This document shows positions 6,189-12,826 of a stretch of 14,394 nucleotides of DNA, piece by piece. The DNA comes from JANXLS01 sp038227045 (GTDB lineage Bacteria; Planctomycetota; SZUA-567; H5-PLA8). A model generated the notes under the pieces. It made no database searches and was not told where the DNA came from. It worked only from the letters and a program-made list of their open reading frames with translations. The stretch lies in assembly GCA_038227045.1 (NCBI GenBank), contig JBBRQD010000131.1, positions 1-14,394 of the forward strand, read 5' to 3'. Both the position numbers and the translations under genes were made by a program. Position 1 is the stretch's first letter. Each line of letters opens with the position of its first letter.

Positions 6189-8639
6189 ATGAAGTGTTTA
6201 ATTTTGGCGTCGGTTCTGTTGGTGTTGACGTTGAGCACGTTTGCCGAGGAACAAGGCGTTGCCGCGCGCGCGACAGCGGCACCGATTGTGTTTTTGGCTC
6301 CTCTCGGCGGCGAAAACTATTTCGTGGGACAGTCGCAGATCGTTTTGCTTGATGCCCGGACCCGGGCTAAATCGGTCACTCTCGAAATCAGCCGCGACGG
6401 CGGGACCACCTTTACGGCTCTTGGCACGATCGACAACACCACAGCGGATAAAACGCTCCACAATAGGCTGGCGTTTACCGTCAGCGGCTCTGGCTCCATC
6501 CACTGCAAATTGCGCGCGACGGCGAGCGCTTCGGTCGGATTGACGTCTGAGTTCACCATCAGCACGAGCGTTTCGGGCGCGCCCGGCGCCGTGACGGCCA
6601 CGGAACTGGCCGACGGTTCTGTGACCAATCCCAAGCTCGCCGCGCTGGCCGTGACGCGCGACAAAGTCTCCTCCGGCGCAGCCTCGCCGAATATGGTGTT
6701 GACCGCCGATGGAGTGGGGAACGCCGACTGGAGCCCGGTGCCGGTGGCTACGCTCGCCAACGGTTCGGTGACGAACGCGAAGCTGGCCAACTCGTCGCTC
6801 ACCGTCACCGCGGGCACCGGGTTGAGCGGTGGCGGTGTCGTTTCGCTAGGCGGAACGACGACACTTTCTCTCGGTTCGAATCTCACGCTCGGCGGCACGA
6901 CGACCGGCACCTTCAGCGGCGATGGCTCGGCGCTGACGAATCTTCCGGCTGGAACAATTGCCAATGGCAGCGTCACGAATGTCAAGCTGGCCAATTCGTC
7001 GCTCACTGTCACTGCGGGCACCGGATTGAGCGGCGGCGGTGTCGTTGCACTAGGCGGAACGACGACGCTTTCTCTCGGCTCCAATCTCACGCTCGGCGGC
7101 ACGACGACCGGCACCTTCAGCGGCGATGGCTCGGCGCTGACGAATCTTCCTGCTGGAACAATTGCCAATGGCAGCGTCACGAATGTCAAGCTGGCGAATT
7201 CATCGCTCACTGTCACTGCCGGCACGGGACTGAGCGGCGGCGGTGTCGTTTCGCTAGGCGGAACGACGACACTTTCTCTTGGTTCGAACCTCACGCTCGG
7301 CGGCACAACGACCGGCACGTTCAGCGGCGATGGCTCGGGCCTCTCAGGATTAAACTCGGCGAGCCTTACGGGGTCGGCGCTGCCACAAAACACGATCATT
7401 CAACTCAGTCAGGAGGGCAACGTCCTAGAGAGCCTGATGGGCCGCAGTGTTAATAATGGCGTCGCGGTGTCGGGAAACTATGCCTACCTCGCCAACAACA
7501 ATGACGGCCTGCGGATCATCGACATCACCGACCCGCAAAACCCCGTGCTCAAGGGCAACGTCCCGGAGAGCATGTTGGGCAACAGTCAAGCCTATGGTGT
7601 CACAATCTCAGGAAACTATGCCTACCTCGCCAACGGAAATGCCGGCCTGCGGATCATCGACATCACCGACCCGCAAAACCCAGTGCTCAAGGGCAATGTC
7701 TTAGAGAGCCTGATGGGCAGCGGTAATGCCGTTGGCGTTGCGGTGTCGGGGAACTATGCCTACCTCGCCAACAACACTGACGGCCTGCGGATCATCGACA
7801 TCACCGACCCGCAAAACCCTGTGCTCAAGGGCAATGTCTTAGAGAGCCTGATGGGCAGCGGTTATGCCAATGGTGTCGCGGTGTCGGGGAACTATGCCTA
7901 CCTCGCTAACTCCAGTGACGGCTTTCGGCTCATCGACATCACCAACCCGCAAAGCCCCGTACTCAAGGGTAACGTCCCGGAGAGTATGTTGGGCAACGGT
8001 CAAGCCTACGGAGTCATGGTATCAGGGAACTATGCCTATATCGCCAACATCTCTGACGGCTTTCGGATTTTGAACGTCTCGATCACAACAGCGACCGCCA
8101 CCAGCTTCACACTTGGCTCCGCGCAGATCGTCACAAGTGGCGGCTTGGTCGGCATTGGCCGAACGCCCAGGTCCAACAAATTGGAAGTCGAAGGTGAAGC
8201 CTCGAAGATCATTGCCAGCGCCTGGGCCGCGAACAGCGACCGGCGCATTAAGCAGGATATCCAGACCGTCGGCCACGCGCTGGAAACGCTGGACAAAGTG
8301 CGGCTGGTGGACTTCCGTTACACCGACGCCTACCGCGCCGCACATCCAGTTATCGCCGACAAGCGCTACCTGAATGTGATCGCGCAGGAGTTCGCCGAAG
8401 TTTTTCCCGACCATGTGAAAGGCAGCGGCGAAAAACTACCAGGCGGTGGCAGCGAAATTTTGCAGGTGGACACCTATCCGCTGACTATTTACTCCGCCGC
8501 CGCGGTGCAGGAACTGCATAAGCTGCTGAAGGCGAAGGACGCGGAAATCGCGGCGATGCAGAAGCGCCTGGCCCGCTTGGAAAAGTTGCTGGACGACGGC
8601 CCGGCGCGCGCCGTTCAGACTTCGTCGGAACAGAAATAA
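6189..8639 (+). CDS. modular surface fibre: Ig-like head, fibre repeats, LVIVD-like repeats, S74 self-cleaving chaperone
   Basis: The 816-residue protein has a signal peptide (1-19, STFA-EE). An Ig-like segment follows (about 31-128, GGENYFVGQ ... EISRDGGTTFTAL, like the NGGE-VG domains of secreted proteins). Residues 137-185 are a phage-collar-like linker (ELADGSVTNPKLAA). Three near-identical 68-residue fibre repeats span 189-384, with GTGLSGGG and GDGSALTNLP motifs. Five 46-residue LVIVD-like repeats span 410-639 (NYAYLAN ... GLRIIDITDPQNPVLK). The C-terminus is a peptidase S74 / intramolecular chaperone domain: S683-D-R-R-I-K688, then VIAQEFAEVFPDHV, then a coiled coil (about 773-805). 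In the phage endosialidase family the Ser and Lys of SDxRxK carry out self-cleavage after trimer folding. Here that would release residues 683-816. Trimeric assembly at the cell surface is inferred; the ligand is unknown. A prepilin gene follows after 9 bp. Confidence 0.9.
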   Translation: MKCLILASVLLVLTLSTFAEEQGVAARATAAPIVFLAPLGGENYFVGQSQIVLLDARTRAKSVTLEISRDGGTTFTALGTIDNTTADKTLHNRLAFTVSGSGSIHCKLRATASASVGLTSEFTISTSVSGAPGAVTATELADGSVTNPKLAALAVTRDKVSSGAASPNMVLTADGVGNADWSPVPVATLANGSVTNAKLANSSLTVTAGTGLSGGGVVSLGGTTTLSLGSNLTLGGTTTGTFSGDGSALTNLPAGTIANGSVTNVKLANSSLTVTAGTGLSGGGVVALGGTTTLSLGSNLTLGGTTTGTFSGDGSALTNLPAGTIANGSVTNVKLANSSLTVTAGTGLSGGGVVSLGGTTTLSLGSNLTLGGTTTGTFSGDGSGLSGLNSASLTGSALPQNTIIQLSQEGNVLESLMGRSVNNGVAVSGNYAYLANNNDGLRIIDITDPQNPVLKGNVPESMLGNSQAYGVTISGNYAYLANGNAGLRIIDITDPQNPVLKGNVLESLMGSGNAVGVAVSGNYAYLANNTDGLRIIDITDPQNPVLKGNVLESLMGSGYANGVAVSGNYAYLANSSDGFRLIDITNPQSPVLKGNVPESMLGNGQAYGVMVSGNYAYIANISDGFRILNVSITTATATSFTLGSAQIVTSGGLVGIGRTPRSNKLEVEGEASKIIASAWAANSDRRIKQDIQTVGHALETLDKVRLVDFRYTDAYRAAHPVIADKRYLNVIAQEFAEVFPDHVKGSGEKLPGGGSEILQVDTYPLTIYSAAAVQELHKLLKAKDAEIAAMQKRLARLEKLLDDGPARAVQTSSEQK
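6753..7339 (+). repeat. three tandem 204-bp coding repeats
   Basis: Copies lie at 6753-6956, 6957-7160 and 7161-7339 (the last is incomplete and diverges after GDGSG). Each encodes 68 residues running from L/I-ANGSVTN to LPAGT. The copies are almost identical at DNA level including third-codon positions. Copy 2 differs from 1 and 3 at the VV[S/A]LGG site. The length is an exact multiple of three, so gain or loss of a copy keeps the frame. Confidence 0.95.
7416..8105 (+). repeat. five tandem 138-bp LVIVD-like coding repeats
   Basis: Units start at 7416, 7554, 7692, 7830 and 7968, each 46 codons long. The core is VSGNYAYLAN followed by DGLRIIDITDPQNPVLK, which fits one blade of an LVIVD-type beta-propeller. 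There are two subtypes: copies 1, 3 and 4 carry LESLMG, while copies 2 and 5 carry PESMLGN-QAYGV. Copies 2 and 3 have the most similar DNA in their second halves, and the fifth decays at its end (ILNVSITT). Confidence 0.95.
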
Positions 8640-8648
8640 CGCAGCGCC

Positions 8649-9164
8649 ATGAGAACCTCACCGGATCGTTGCCGCCGAGGCTTCACACTTCTTGAACTGC
8701 TGATCGTCATCGGCATCATTGCCGTGTTGACGTGCATCGCCATTCCCGCGTACGGGCGTTCGCGAGCCGAAGCGCGGCGCGTGGTTTGCGCCAACAATCT
8801 GATTCAGCTTCATCACGCCATGGTGCTGTACGCCGAGGATCACTATTCGTCGTTCCCTCAGTTGGCGTCGCGTCAATCAATCAACGCCGGAAAAGCCAGT
8901 CTGCGCGATACGCTGATGCCGTCGGTTCGGGACGAGCGGATCTTCAAATGCCCGGAGGATAAACAGGGGTTCTTCGAGAAAGAAGGTGCCAGCTACGAAT
9001 GGAACGCGCTGCTGAATAACAAGAGCAAAGATGGGCCAGCCGAAGAGTTCGTCGGCACGTCGCGCACGCCGATGATGTACGACTACGAAAATTTCCATCC
9101 CGGATCGGACAAGGGGTACGGGGGGAAGAATGTGGTGTTTTGCGATGGGCATGTGGAGCATTGA
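8649..9164 (+). CDS. prepilin-like (type II secretion/pseudopilin-type) protein
   Basis: The 171-residue protein has a type IV prepilin leader: RCRRG11 followed by F12-TLLE16-LLIVIGIIAVL. The prepilin peptidase would cut after G11, and E16 is the conserved Glu5 of the mature protein. The hydrophobic N-terminal helix continues to about residue 34. The C-terminus, GGKNVVFCDGHVEH, is the signature of the large planctomycete/verrucomicrobial prepilin-like families (H-X9-DG type). The ATG lies 9 bp after the fibre gene stop, without a clear ribosome binding site, so co-transcription and perhaps coupled translation are likely. These proteins are numerous in such genomes and most have no assigned role. 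No pilus assembly ATPase, platform or secretin gene is nearby, so any assembly machinery must be encoded elsewhere. Confidence 0.9.
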   Translation: MRTSPDRCRRGFTLLELLIVIGIIAVLTCIAIPAYGRSRAEARRVVCANNLIQLHHAMVLYAEDHYSSFPQLASRQSINAGKASLRDTLMPSVRDERIFKCPEDKQGFFEKEGASYEWNALLNNKSKDGPAEEFVGTSRTPMMYDYENFHPGSDKGYGGKNVVFCDGHVEH

Positions 9165-9172
9165 CGCAGAGG

Positions 9173-9244
9173 GATGAGGGGCTAGGGATTAGGAATTAGG
9201 GAACAGCTTTCTATCCCTAACCTCTAGTCCCTAATTCCCTAACC
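9173..9244. repeat. facing short tandem arrays, period 7
   Basis: The left arm (9173-9207) is built of heptamers ending TAGG or similar: GATGAGG, GGCTAGG, GATTAGG, AATTAGG. The right arm (9216-9244) is CCTAACC, TCTAGTC, CCTAATT and, after one extra base, CCTAACC, which is the same theme inverted. The two arms can pair as a long imperfect hairpin. The left arm also contains four runs of at least three G within 9171-9201, so a G-quadruplex is possible. It fills the gap between the prepilin gene and the ABC ATPase and ends just before that gene's ribosome binding site. It could act as a terminator or mRNA-end element. Confidence 0.7.
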
Positions 9245-9250
9245 GCTCAA

Positions 9251-9257
9251 AGAGAGG
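9251..9257 (+). promoter_or_regulatory. ribosome binding site of the ABC ATPase gene
   Basis: AGAGAGG ends 5 nt before the ATG at 9263, directly after the short-repeat hairpin. It supports this start. Confidence 0.65.
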
Positions 9258-9262
9258 AATCC

Positions 9263-10183
9263 ATGCTCGTCGCCCACAATCTGACCAAGGTCTTTCAACG
9301 CCGTGTGTGGCGCAAAAGCGCGCCGCTGACTGCTGTCGACGATTTGAGTTTCTCCGTTCAGCGCGGCGACATCTTCGGTTTTCTTGGCCCCAATGGCGCG
9401 GGGAAATCCACGACGATTCGCATGATTCTCGGGCTGATCCATCCGACGGCGGGCCATGTCGAAGTCGGCGGCTGCGACGTGCAACTGGATGGGCGGCGGG
9501 CGCTGTGCAAAGTGGGCGCTTTCGTCGAAGCGCCTTCGTTTTATCCATTTCTGAGCGGCCGCAAGAATCTCGAAATATTCAGCGGGTTGTCCGGCGGCGT
9601 GCCGCGCGCCGAGATGGATCGGGTGATTGAATTGGTCGGGCTGAAAGGCCGCGAAGAGGATCAAGTCAAAGTCTACAGCCATGGCATGAAGCAGCGCCTG
9701 GGGCTGGCGGCGTGTCTGCTGCCCAAGCCGGAATTACTGGTGCTCGACGAACCCACCGACGGGCTCGATCCGCACGGCATCCGCAACACGCGCGAACTGA
9801 TCATCCGTTTGGCGCGTGAGGAACAGATCACGATTTTTCTGTCGAGCCATCTGCTCAGTGAAGTCGAAAATCTCTGCAACCGCATTGCGATCCTCGACCG
9901 AGGAAAAGTTATTCTGCACGGCGAACTTGCGGAATTGGAACGCCGGCATCGCCACTTGGAAGTGCGCGTGGACCAGCCCGTTGCAGCCGCGTCGTTGCTT
10001 CGGGAAAAATTTGGAATCGACGCGCGCGTCGACGAAAAATCAATTCTGCTGCCTAACCACGACATCGACGCGGCCGCAATTATCGCCGCGCTCGTCGAAG
10101 CCGGAAATCGAGTCCACGCCGTCATGCCCGAAACGGCATGGCTCGACCGGTTGTTCCTGGATTTAACGACGCCGAAAGTGTGA
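9263..10183 (+). CDS. ABC transporter ATP-binding protein (CcmA/NatA/gliding-type)
   Basis: The 306-residue cytoplasmic ATPase has Walker A GPNGAGKST (42-50), the signature SHGMKQ (139-144, SHG replacing SGG), Walker B LLVLDEP with D162-E163, a D-loop GLDP, and H-loop H196 in LSSHLLSE. The C-terminal 85 residues resemble the DUF4162-type tail of multidrug, antibiotic or gliding-type exporters. It should power a membrane partner that exports or inserts an unknown substrate. Such ATPases normally sit beside a six-helix ABC2 permease. Here the next gene is a sugar transferase under its own promoter and the previous one is a prepilin gene, so the permease is not in the window. The substrate cannot be assigned. 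Confidence 0.95.
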   Translation: MLVAHNLTKVFQRRVWRKSAPLTAVDDLSFSVQRGDIFGFLGPNGAGKSTTIRMILGLIHPTAGHVEVGGCDVQLDGRRALCKVGAFVEAPSFYPFLSGRKNLEIFSGLSGGVPRAEMDRVIELVGLKGREEDQVKVYSHGMKQRLGLAACLLPKPELLVLDEPTDGLDPHGIRNTRELIIRLAREEQITIFLSSHLLSEVENLCNRIAILDRGKVILHGELAELERRHRHLEVRVDQPVAAASLLREKFGIDARVDEKSILLPNHDIDAAAIIAALVEAGNRVHAVMPETAWLDRLFLDLTTPKV

Positions 10184-10217
10184 TTCCATCGGGCGCAGAA
10201 ACATAGTCATTGAACTT

Positions 10218-10245
10218 TGGACATTGGCTCCAATTCACGTATAAT
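10218..10245 (+). promoter_or_regulatory. sigma70-type promoter for the sugar transferase gene
   Basis: TGGACA (10218-10223, 5 of 6) and a perfect TATAAT (10240-10245) are separated by 16 bp. The predicted start of transcription is near 10252, leaving a leader of about 80 nt before the ATG at 10331. It separates this gene from the ABC ATPase as a new transcription unit. Confidence 0.6.
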
Positions 10246-10330
10246 CCTTTTGGATTGAAATCGCACAAACGAAGTGCGCGCGGCGGACGTGTGTCAGAAT
10301 GCCGCGAATGGGGCCTTTGAGCGGGACATC

Positions 10331-11764
10331 ATGTTGAGACGGCTGCACCGCATTGACTATGCGGCGTTATTTCTGAATGTGTTTCAATTGTTCATCGACG
10401 CGGGCGCGTGTTTGTCCGGCTTTGCGGTGGCGTTTTGGACCTACAATCACGCCACGCTCTTACAGCCCATCAAATCCAGCCCGGTCGCGCCGGCCATTGA
10501 AGCCTATTTCAACGTGGCGTTTGCGTTCACGGCCGTGGTGCTGCTGACCTTTGCCATCAAGCACCTCTATCAGAGCCGCGAAACCGGCTTGATGAACATG
10601 GACGAAGCCACGTCCGTCCTGCATGGATTGTTTCTCGCTTCGGTGGGAATCACGGCGGCCAGTTACTTCGTCATCGATCAGAAAACGACTCAGATCGCGC
10701 GCCTGATCGTGGGCATGGGTGTATTTTTCGGCTGCATCTTCGTGCTGGCTGGGCGCGCAATGGCGTACAAAATCCGGCGCTATCTGCAAGTGCGCGGGCA
10801 TTTTTTTCGCCGCGTGATTATCTGCGGCGTCGGCGAGGCCGGGCGGGCGATTGCGCGCAAATGTCTTCACAGCCCCAAATTTCATATTCTGCCCGTCGCG
10901 TTTCTCGAGGACGATCCGGTCTTTTTCGGAGAACAGGTTGACTGTCTCATCGGGCATGAGCCACTGCCCGTTGCGGGGCGGCTGAACGAGATCGAAGAGA
11001 CGCTGGAAAAATTCAAGGCCGACGAAGTCTGGATTGCGCTGCCGGAGGCCAGTCAGGAGACCATCCGCGCCATCGCCGATGCCGCCGGACTGGCCCAGGC
11101 GCCCTGCCGCTTCGTGCCGAATCTGTATCAGATTCCGCTGCAAACCGTCACCATCGATTCGCTCGGCGGGATGCCGTTGTTGTCGATCAAACCGTGCCCG
11201 GCCATCCGCCCGATCCCCATCACCAAGCGGATTTTCGACATCGTCTTTTCACTGCTCGTGCTGGTCACGCTGCCGCTGTGGCCAATTGTCATGCTGCTGA
11301 TCAAGGCCACGTCGCATGGGCCGATTTTCTTCATGCAGAAGCGCATTGGACAGGGCGGCCATCCGTTCGACATGTACAAATTCAGGACGATGTACGTGGA
11401 TGCGCCGCAATACGCGCAGACGCCTAAATGGTCCGGCGACTCGCGCATTACGCCCATCGGGCGCTGGCTGCGGCGCTTGAGCCTCGACGAATTGCCGCAG
11501 TTCTGGAACGTGCTGATCGGCGACATGTCGGTGGTCGGCCCGCGCCCGGAGATGCCGCAGATCGTCGCCAAATACAACGAGATCCAACGCCAGCGCCTGT
11601 CGGTAAAACCGGGCATCACGGGCGTCTGGCAGATCTCCGCCGACCGCCGTAACCCGATTCACGAGAACCTCGATTACGATTTGTATTACATCGAAAAGCA
11701 AAGCTTCTTCCTGGACCTGATGATTATCCTGACGACGGGTGTGTACGGCGCGCGCGGGGTATGA
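10331..11764 (+). CDS. polyprenyl-phosphate sugar-1-phosphate transferase (WcaJ/WbaP-type), initiates exopolysaccharide
   Basis: The 477-residue inner-membrane enzyme has four N-terminal membrane helices (about 10-145), a Rossmann-like domain with G166-V-G-E-A-G171 (CoA-binding-like, often regulatory), a further hydrophobic segment after K299-R300-IFD, and a cytoplasmic bacterial sugar transferase domain. Its conserved blocks are QKRIGQGG, K350-FRTM, SLDELPQ with catalytic-type D386-E387, G403-PRPE, KPGITGVWQ and DLYYIEKQSFFLDL. The family moves a hexose-1-phosphate from a nucleotide sugar to undecaprenyl phosphate, the first step of exopolysaccharide or O-antigen assembly. The exact sugar is not predictable. 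A GTG at 10274 would add 19 residues unlike the family, so ATG 10331 is preferred; GAGCGGGA lies just ahead. No other glycan gene is nearby. Its stop overlaps the next start by 4 bp. Confidence 0.92.
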   Translation: MLRRLHRIDYAALFLNVFQLFIDAGACLSGFAVAFWTYNHATLLQPIKSSPVAPAIEAYFNVAFAFTAVVLLTFAIKHLYQSRETGLMNMDEATSVLHGLFLASVGITAASYFVIDQKTTQIARLIVGMGVFFGCIFVLAGRAMAYKIRRYLQVRGHFFRRVIICGVGEAGRAIARKCLHSPKFHILPVAFLEDDPVFFGEQVDCLIGHEPLPVAGRLNEIEETLEKFKADEVWIALPEASQETIRAIADAAGLAQAPCRFVPNLYQIPLQTVTIDSLGGMPLLSIKPCPAIRPIPITKRIFDIVFSLLVLVTLPLWPIVMLLIKATSHGPIFFMQKRIGQGGHPFDMYKFRTMYVDAPQYAQTPKWSGDSRITPIGRWLRRLSLDELPQFWNVLIGDMSVVGPRPEMPQIVAKYNEIQRQRLSVKPGITGVWQISADRRNPIHENLDYDLYYIEKQSFFLDLMIILTTGVYGARGV

Positions 11765-12342
11765 ACAGTTTTCGGAGCCGCGAAACCATGTCCGAAATCT
11801 ACATCAGCACCGATGTCGAAACCGATGGCCCGATTCCCGGCCCGAATTCGATGTTGAGTTTCGCGTCCGCCGCATACAAGGCCGACAAGACGCTTGTCTC
11901 GACGTTTTCGGCAAACCTGGCCACACTGCCGGGCGCCACGCCGGATCCACATACCGCCGAGTGGTGGGCGCAGAATCCGGAGGCATGGATTGCCTGCCGC
12001 GAAAATCTCGAATCGCCCGAAAGCGCGCTGCCGCGTTACGCCGCGTGGATCAAGTCGCTCGCCGGCCGGCCGGTCTTCGTCGCATATCCGGCCGCGTTCG
12101 ATTTCCTGTTCGTCTATTGGTATTTGATCCGCTTTACGGGCGCGAGTCCGTTCAGCCATTCCGCGCTCGACATTAAGAGCTACGCCATGGCCATGCTGCG
12201 TCTGCCCTATCGGGACAGCACCAAGCGCAACATGCCGAAAAAGTGGTTCGATCCGATGCCGCATACGCACGTGGCCCTCGACGACGCTATTGAACAAGGC
12301 GCGCTTTTCTGCAATATGCTTAAGGAAAATGGCTGTGCGTAG
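11761..12342 (+). CDS. DEDDh-type 3'-5' exonuclease (DnaQ/RNase T superfamily)
   Basis: The 193-residue protein has the three Exo motifs of the superfamily: D18-V-E20-T-D-G (Exo I), an AAFDFLF segment with D114 (Exo II), and H170-VALD-D175 (Exo III, H-x4-D), followed by AIEQG. All four acidic residues and the histidine are present, so it should be an active two-metal nuclease releasing nucleotides from 3' ends of DNA or RNA. The Asn that often precedes Exo II Asp (NAxFD) is replaced (YPAAFD). Length suits a stand-alone proofreading-like or RNase-like enzyme with no polymerase domain. The ATG overlaps the sugar transferase stop (ATGA), implying translational coupling; an internal ATG at 11788 is an alternative that would remove nine residues without touching a motif. 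Substrate is unknown. Confidence 0.85.
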   Translation: MNSFRSRETMSEIYISTDVETDGPIPGPNSMLSFASAAYKADKTLVSTFSANLATLPGATPDPHTAEWWAQNPEAWIACRENLESPESALPRYAAWIKSLAGRPVFVAYPAAFDFLFVYWYLIRFTGASPFSHSALDIKSYAMAMLRLPYRDSTKRNMPKKWFDPMPHTHVALDDAIEQGALFCNMLKENGCA

Positions 12343-12353
12343 CCACTCGAATC

Positions 12354-12370
12354 AATCGTAATTGACGATT
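12354..12370. promoter_or_regulatory. inverted repeat, possible operator of the XRE gene
   Basis: AATCGT (12354-12359) and ACGATT (12365-12370) form a perfect 6-bp dyad around five bases. It lies immediately upstream of the candidate promoter of the small XRE gene. Genes of this type usually repress themselves by binding such palindromes. The T-rich DNA after it also allows a weak-terminator reading for the exonuclease gene. Confidence 0.35.
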
Positions 12371-12375
12371 TGTAT

Positions 12376-12403
12376 TTGCTTATTATTCCTTTTAGGTTAT
12401 AGT
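12376..12403 (+). promoter_or_regulatory. candidate promoter of the XRE gene
   Basis: TATAGT (12398-12403, 5 of 6) has TTGCTT (12376-12381, 3 of 6) 16 bp upstream in a strongly AT-rich stretch. It would give a leader of about 40 nt to the ATG at 12452. Confidence 0.35.
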
Positions 12404-12451
12404 CTCTTTAGTGAATATTTTTTGGATTCCCTATCTAAAGGAAAAGCGCTC

Positions 12452-12724
12452 ATGAAATCGAGTCGAACCGCCAAAGAATCCGGCCCATTGTCCATGCGAA
12501 AATTGCGCGAAGCGCGCCATATCACTCAAGAAGGAATCGCCAAACTCCTGAAAATCCGCCAGGCGTCGGTCGCGAAATTCGAACGCCGCGACAACCCGCG
12601 TTTCAGCTCGATCGTATCGGTCATCACCGCGATGGGCGGCACGATCGCGATGAAAGTGTCGTTTGCCGACGGCATGCAAAAAGAACTGACGTTCGCCGGC
12701 AAAGTGGCGGCGAAAGCGAAGTAG
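12452..12724 (+). CDS. small XRE-family HTH protein, antitoxin-like
   Basis: The 90-residue DNA-binding protein has a helix-turn-helix at about residues 15-65 (LREARHITQEGIAKLLKIRQ, then SVAKFERR). A short tail follows (MGGTIAMKVSFADG). Both match the solitary-domain XRE proteins that serve as antitoxins of HigB/RelE or Gp49-like toxins, where the tail usually reads LGGxLELxxxFPDG. The start at 12452 is backed by AAAGGA about 9 nt upstream; an upstream TTG in frame (12362) would add a hydrophobic stretch unlike the family. No toxin-size gene lies on either side: upstream is the exonuclease, downstream the convergent transporter. It may be a stand-alone regulator or an antitoxin that lost or never had a linked toxin. 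The AATCGT dyad upstream suggests self-repression. Confidence 0.85.
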   Translation: MKSSRTAKESGPLSMRKLREARHITQEGIAKLLKIRQASVAKFERRDNPRFSSIVSVITAMGGTIAMKVSFADGMQKELTFAGKVAAKAK

Positions 12725-12734
12725 AAGATGACAC

Positions 12735-12826
12735 GGTGAAGGGGTGACAAGGTGAGGGGGTGAAAGGGACGCTGAGCAAATCGCGACGCAGACCGATTCA
12801 CCCATTCACCTTGTAACCTTGTTATT
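12735..12826. repeat. facing short tandem arrays, period 8, between convergent genes
   Basis: The left arm is four octamers of the form GGTGANNN (12735-12766: GGTGAAGG, GGTGACAA, GGTGAGGG, GGTGAAAG). The right arm is the inverted theme, GATTCACC, CATTCACC, TTGTAACC, TTGTTATT (12795-12826), overlapping the transporter stop codon. The best pairing (12742-12764 with the right arm) matches about 19 of 23 bases, so RNA from either strand could form a long hairpin. Placed between convergent genes, it is well suited to be a bidirectional terminator or a barrier to antisense transcription. The mechanism is inferred. Confidence 0.7.

Noticed and set aside
6317..7399. 360-codon reverse frame with Pro/Val-rich repeats
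   Set aside because: It mirrors the 204-bp repeats of the fibre gene; no ribosome binding site or known domain.
6753..8105. CRISPR array or phage-derived repeat array
   Set aside because: Units are contiguous without spacers, multiples of three, and lie in one long frame encoding clear protein repeats.
6189..8639. Phage tail fibre inside a prophage
   Set aside because: The protein has a Sec signal peptide and no phage structural, lysis or integrase gene is nearby.
10274..10330. GTG start extending the sugar transferase by 19 residues
   Set aside because: No ribosome binding site, and the added residues do not resemble the family N-terminus.
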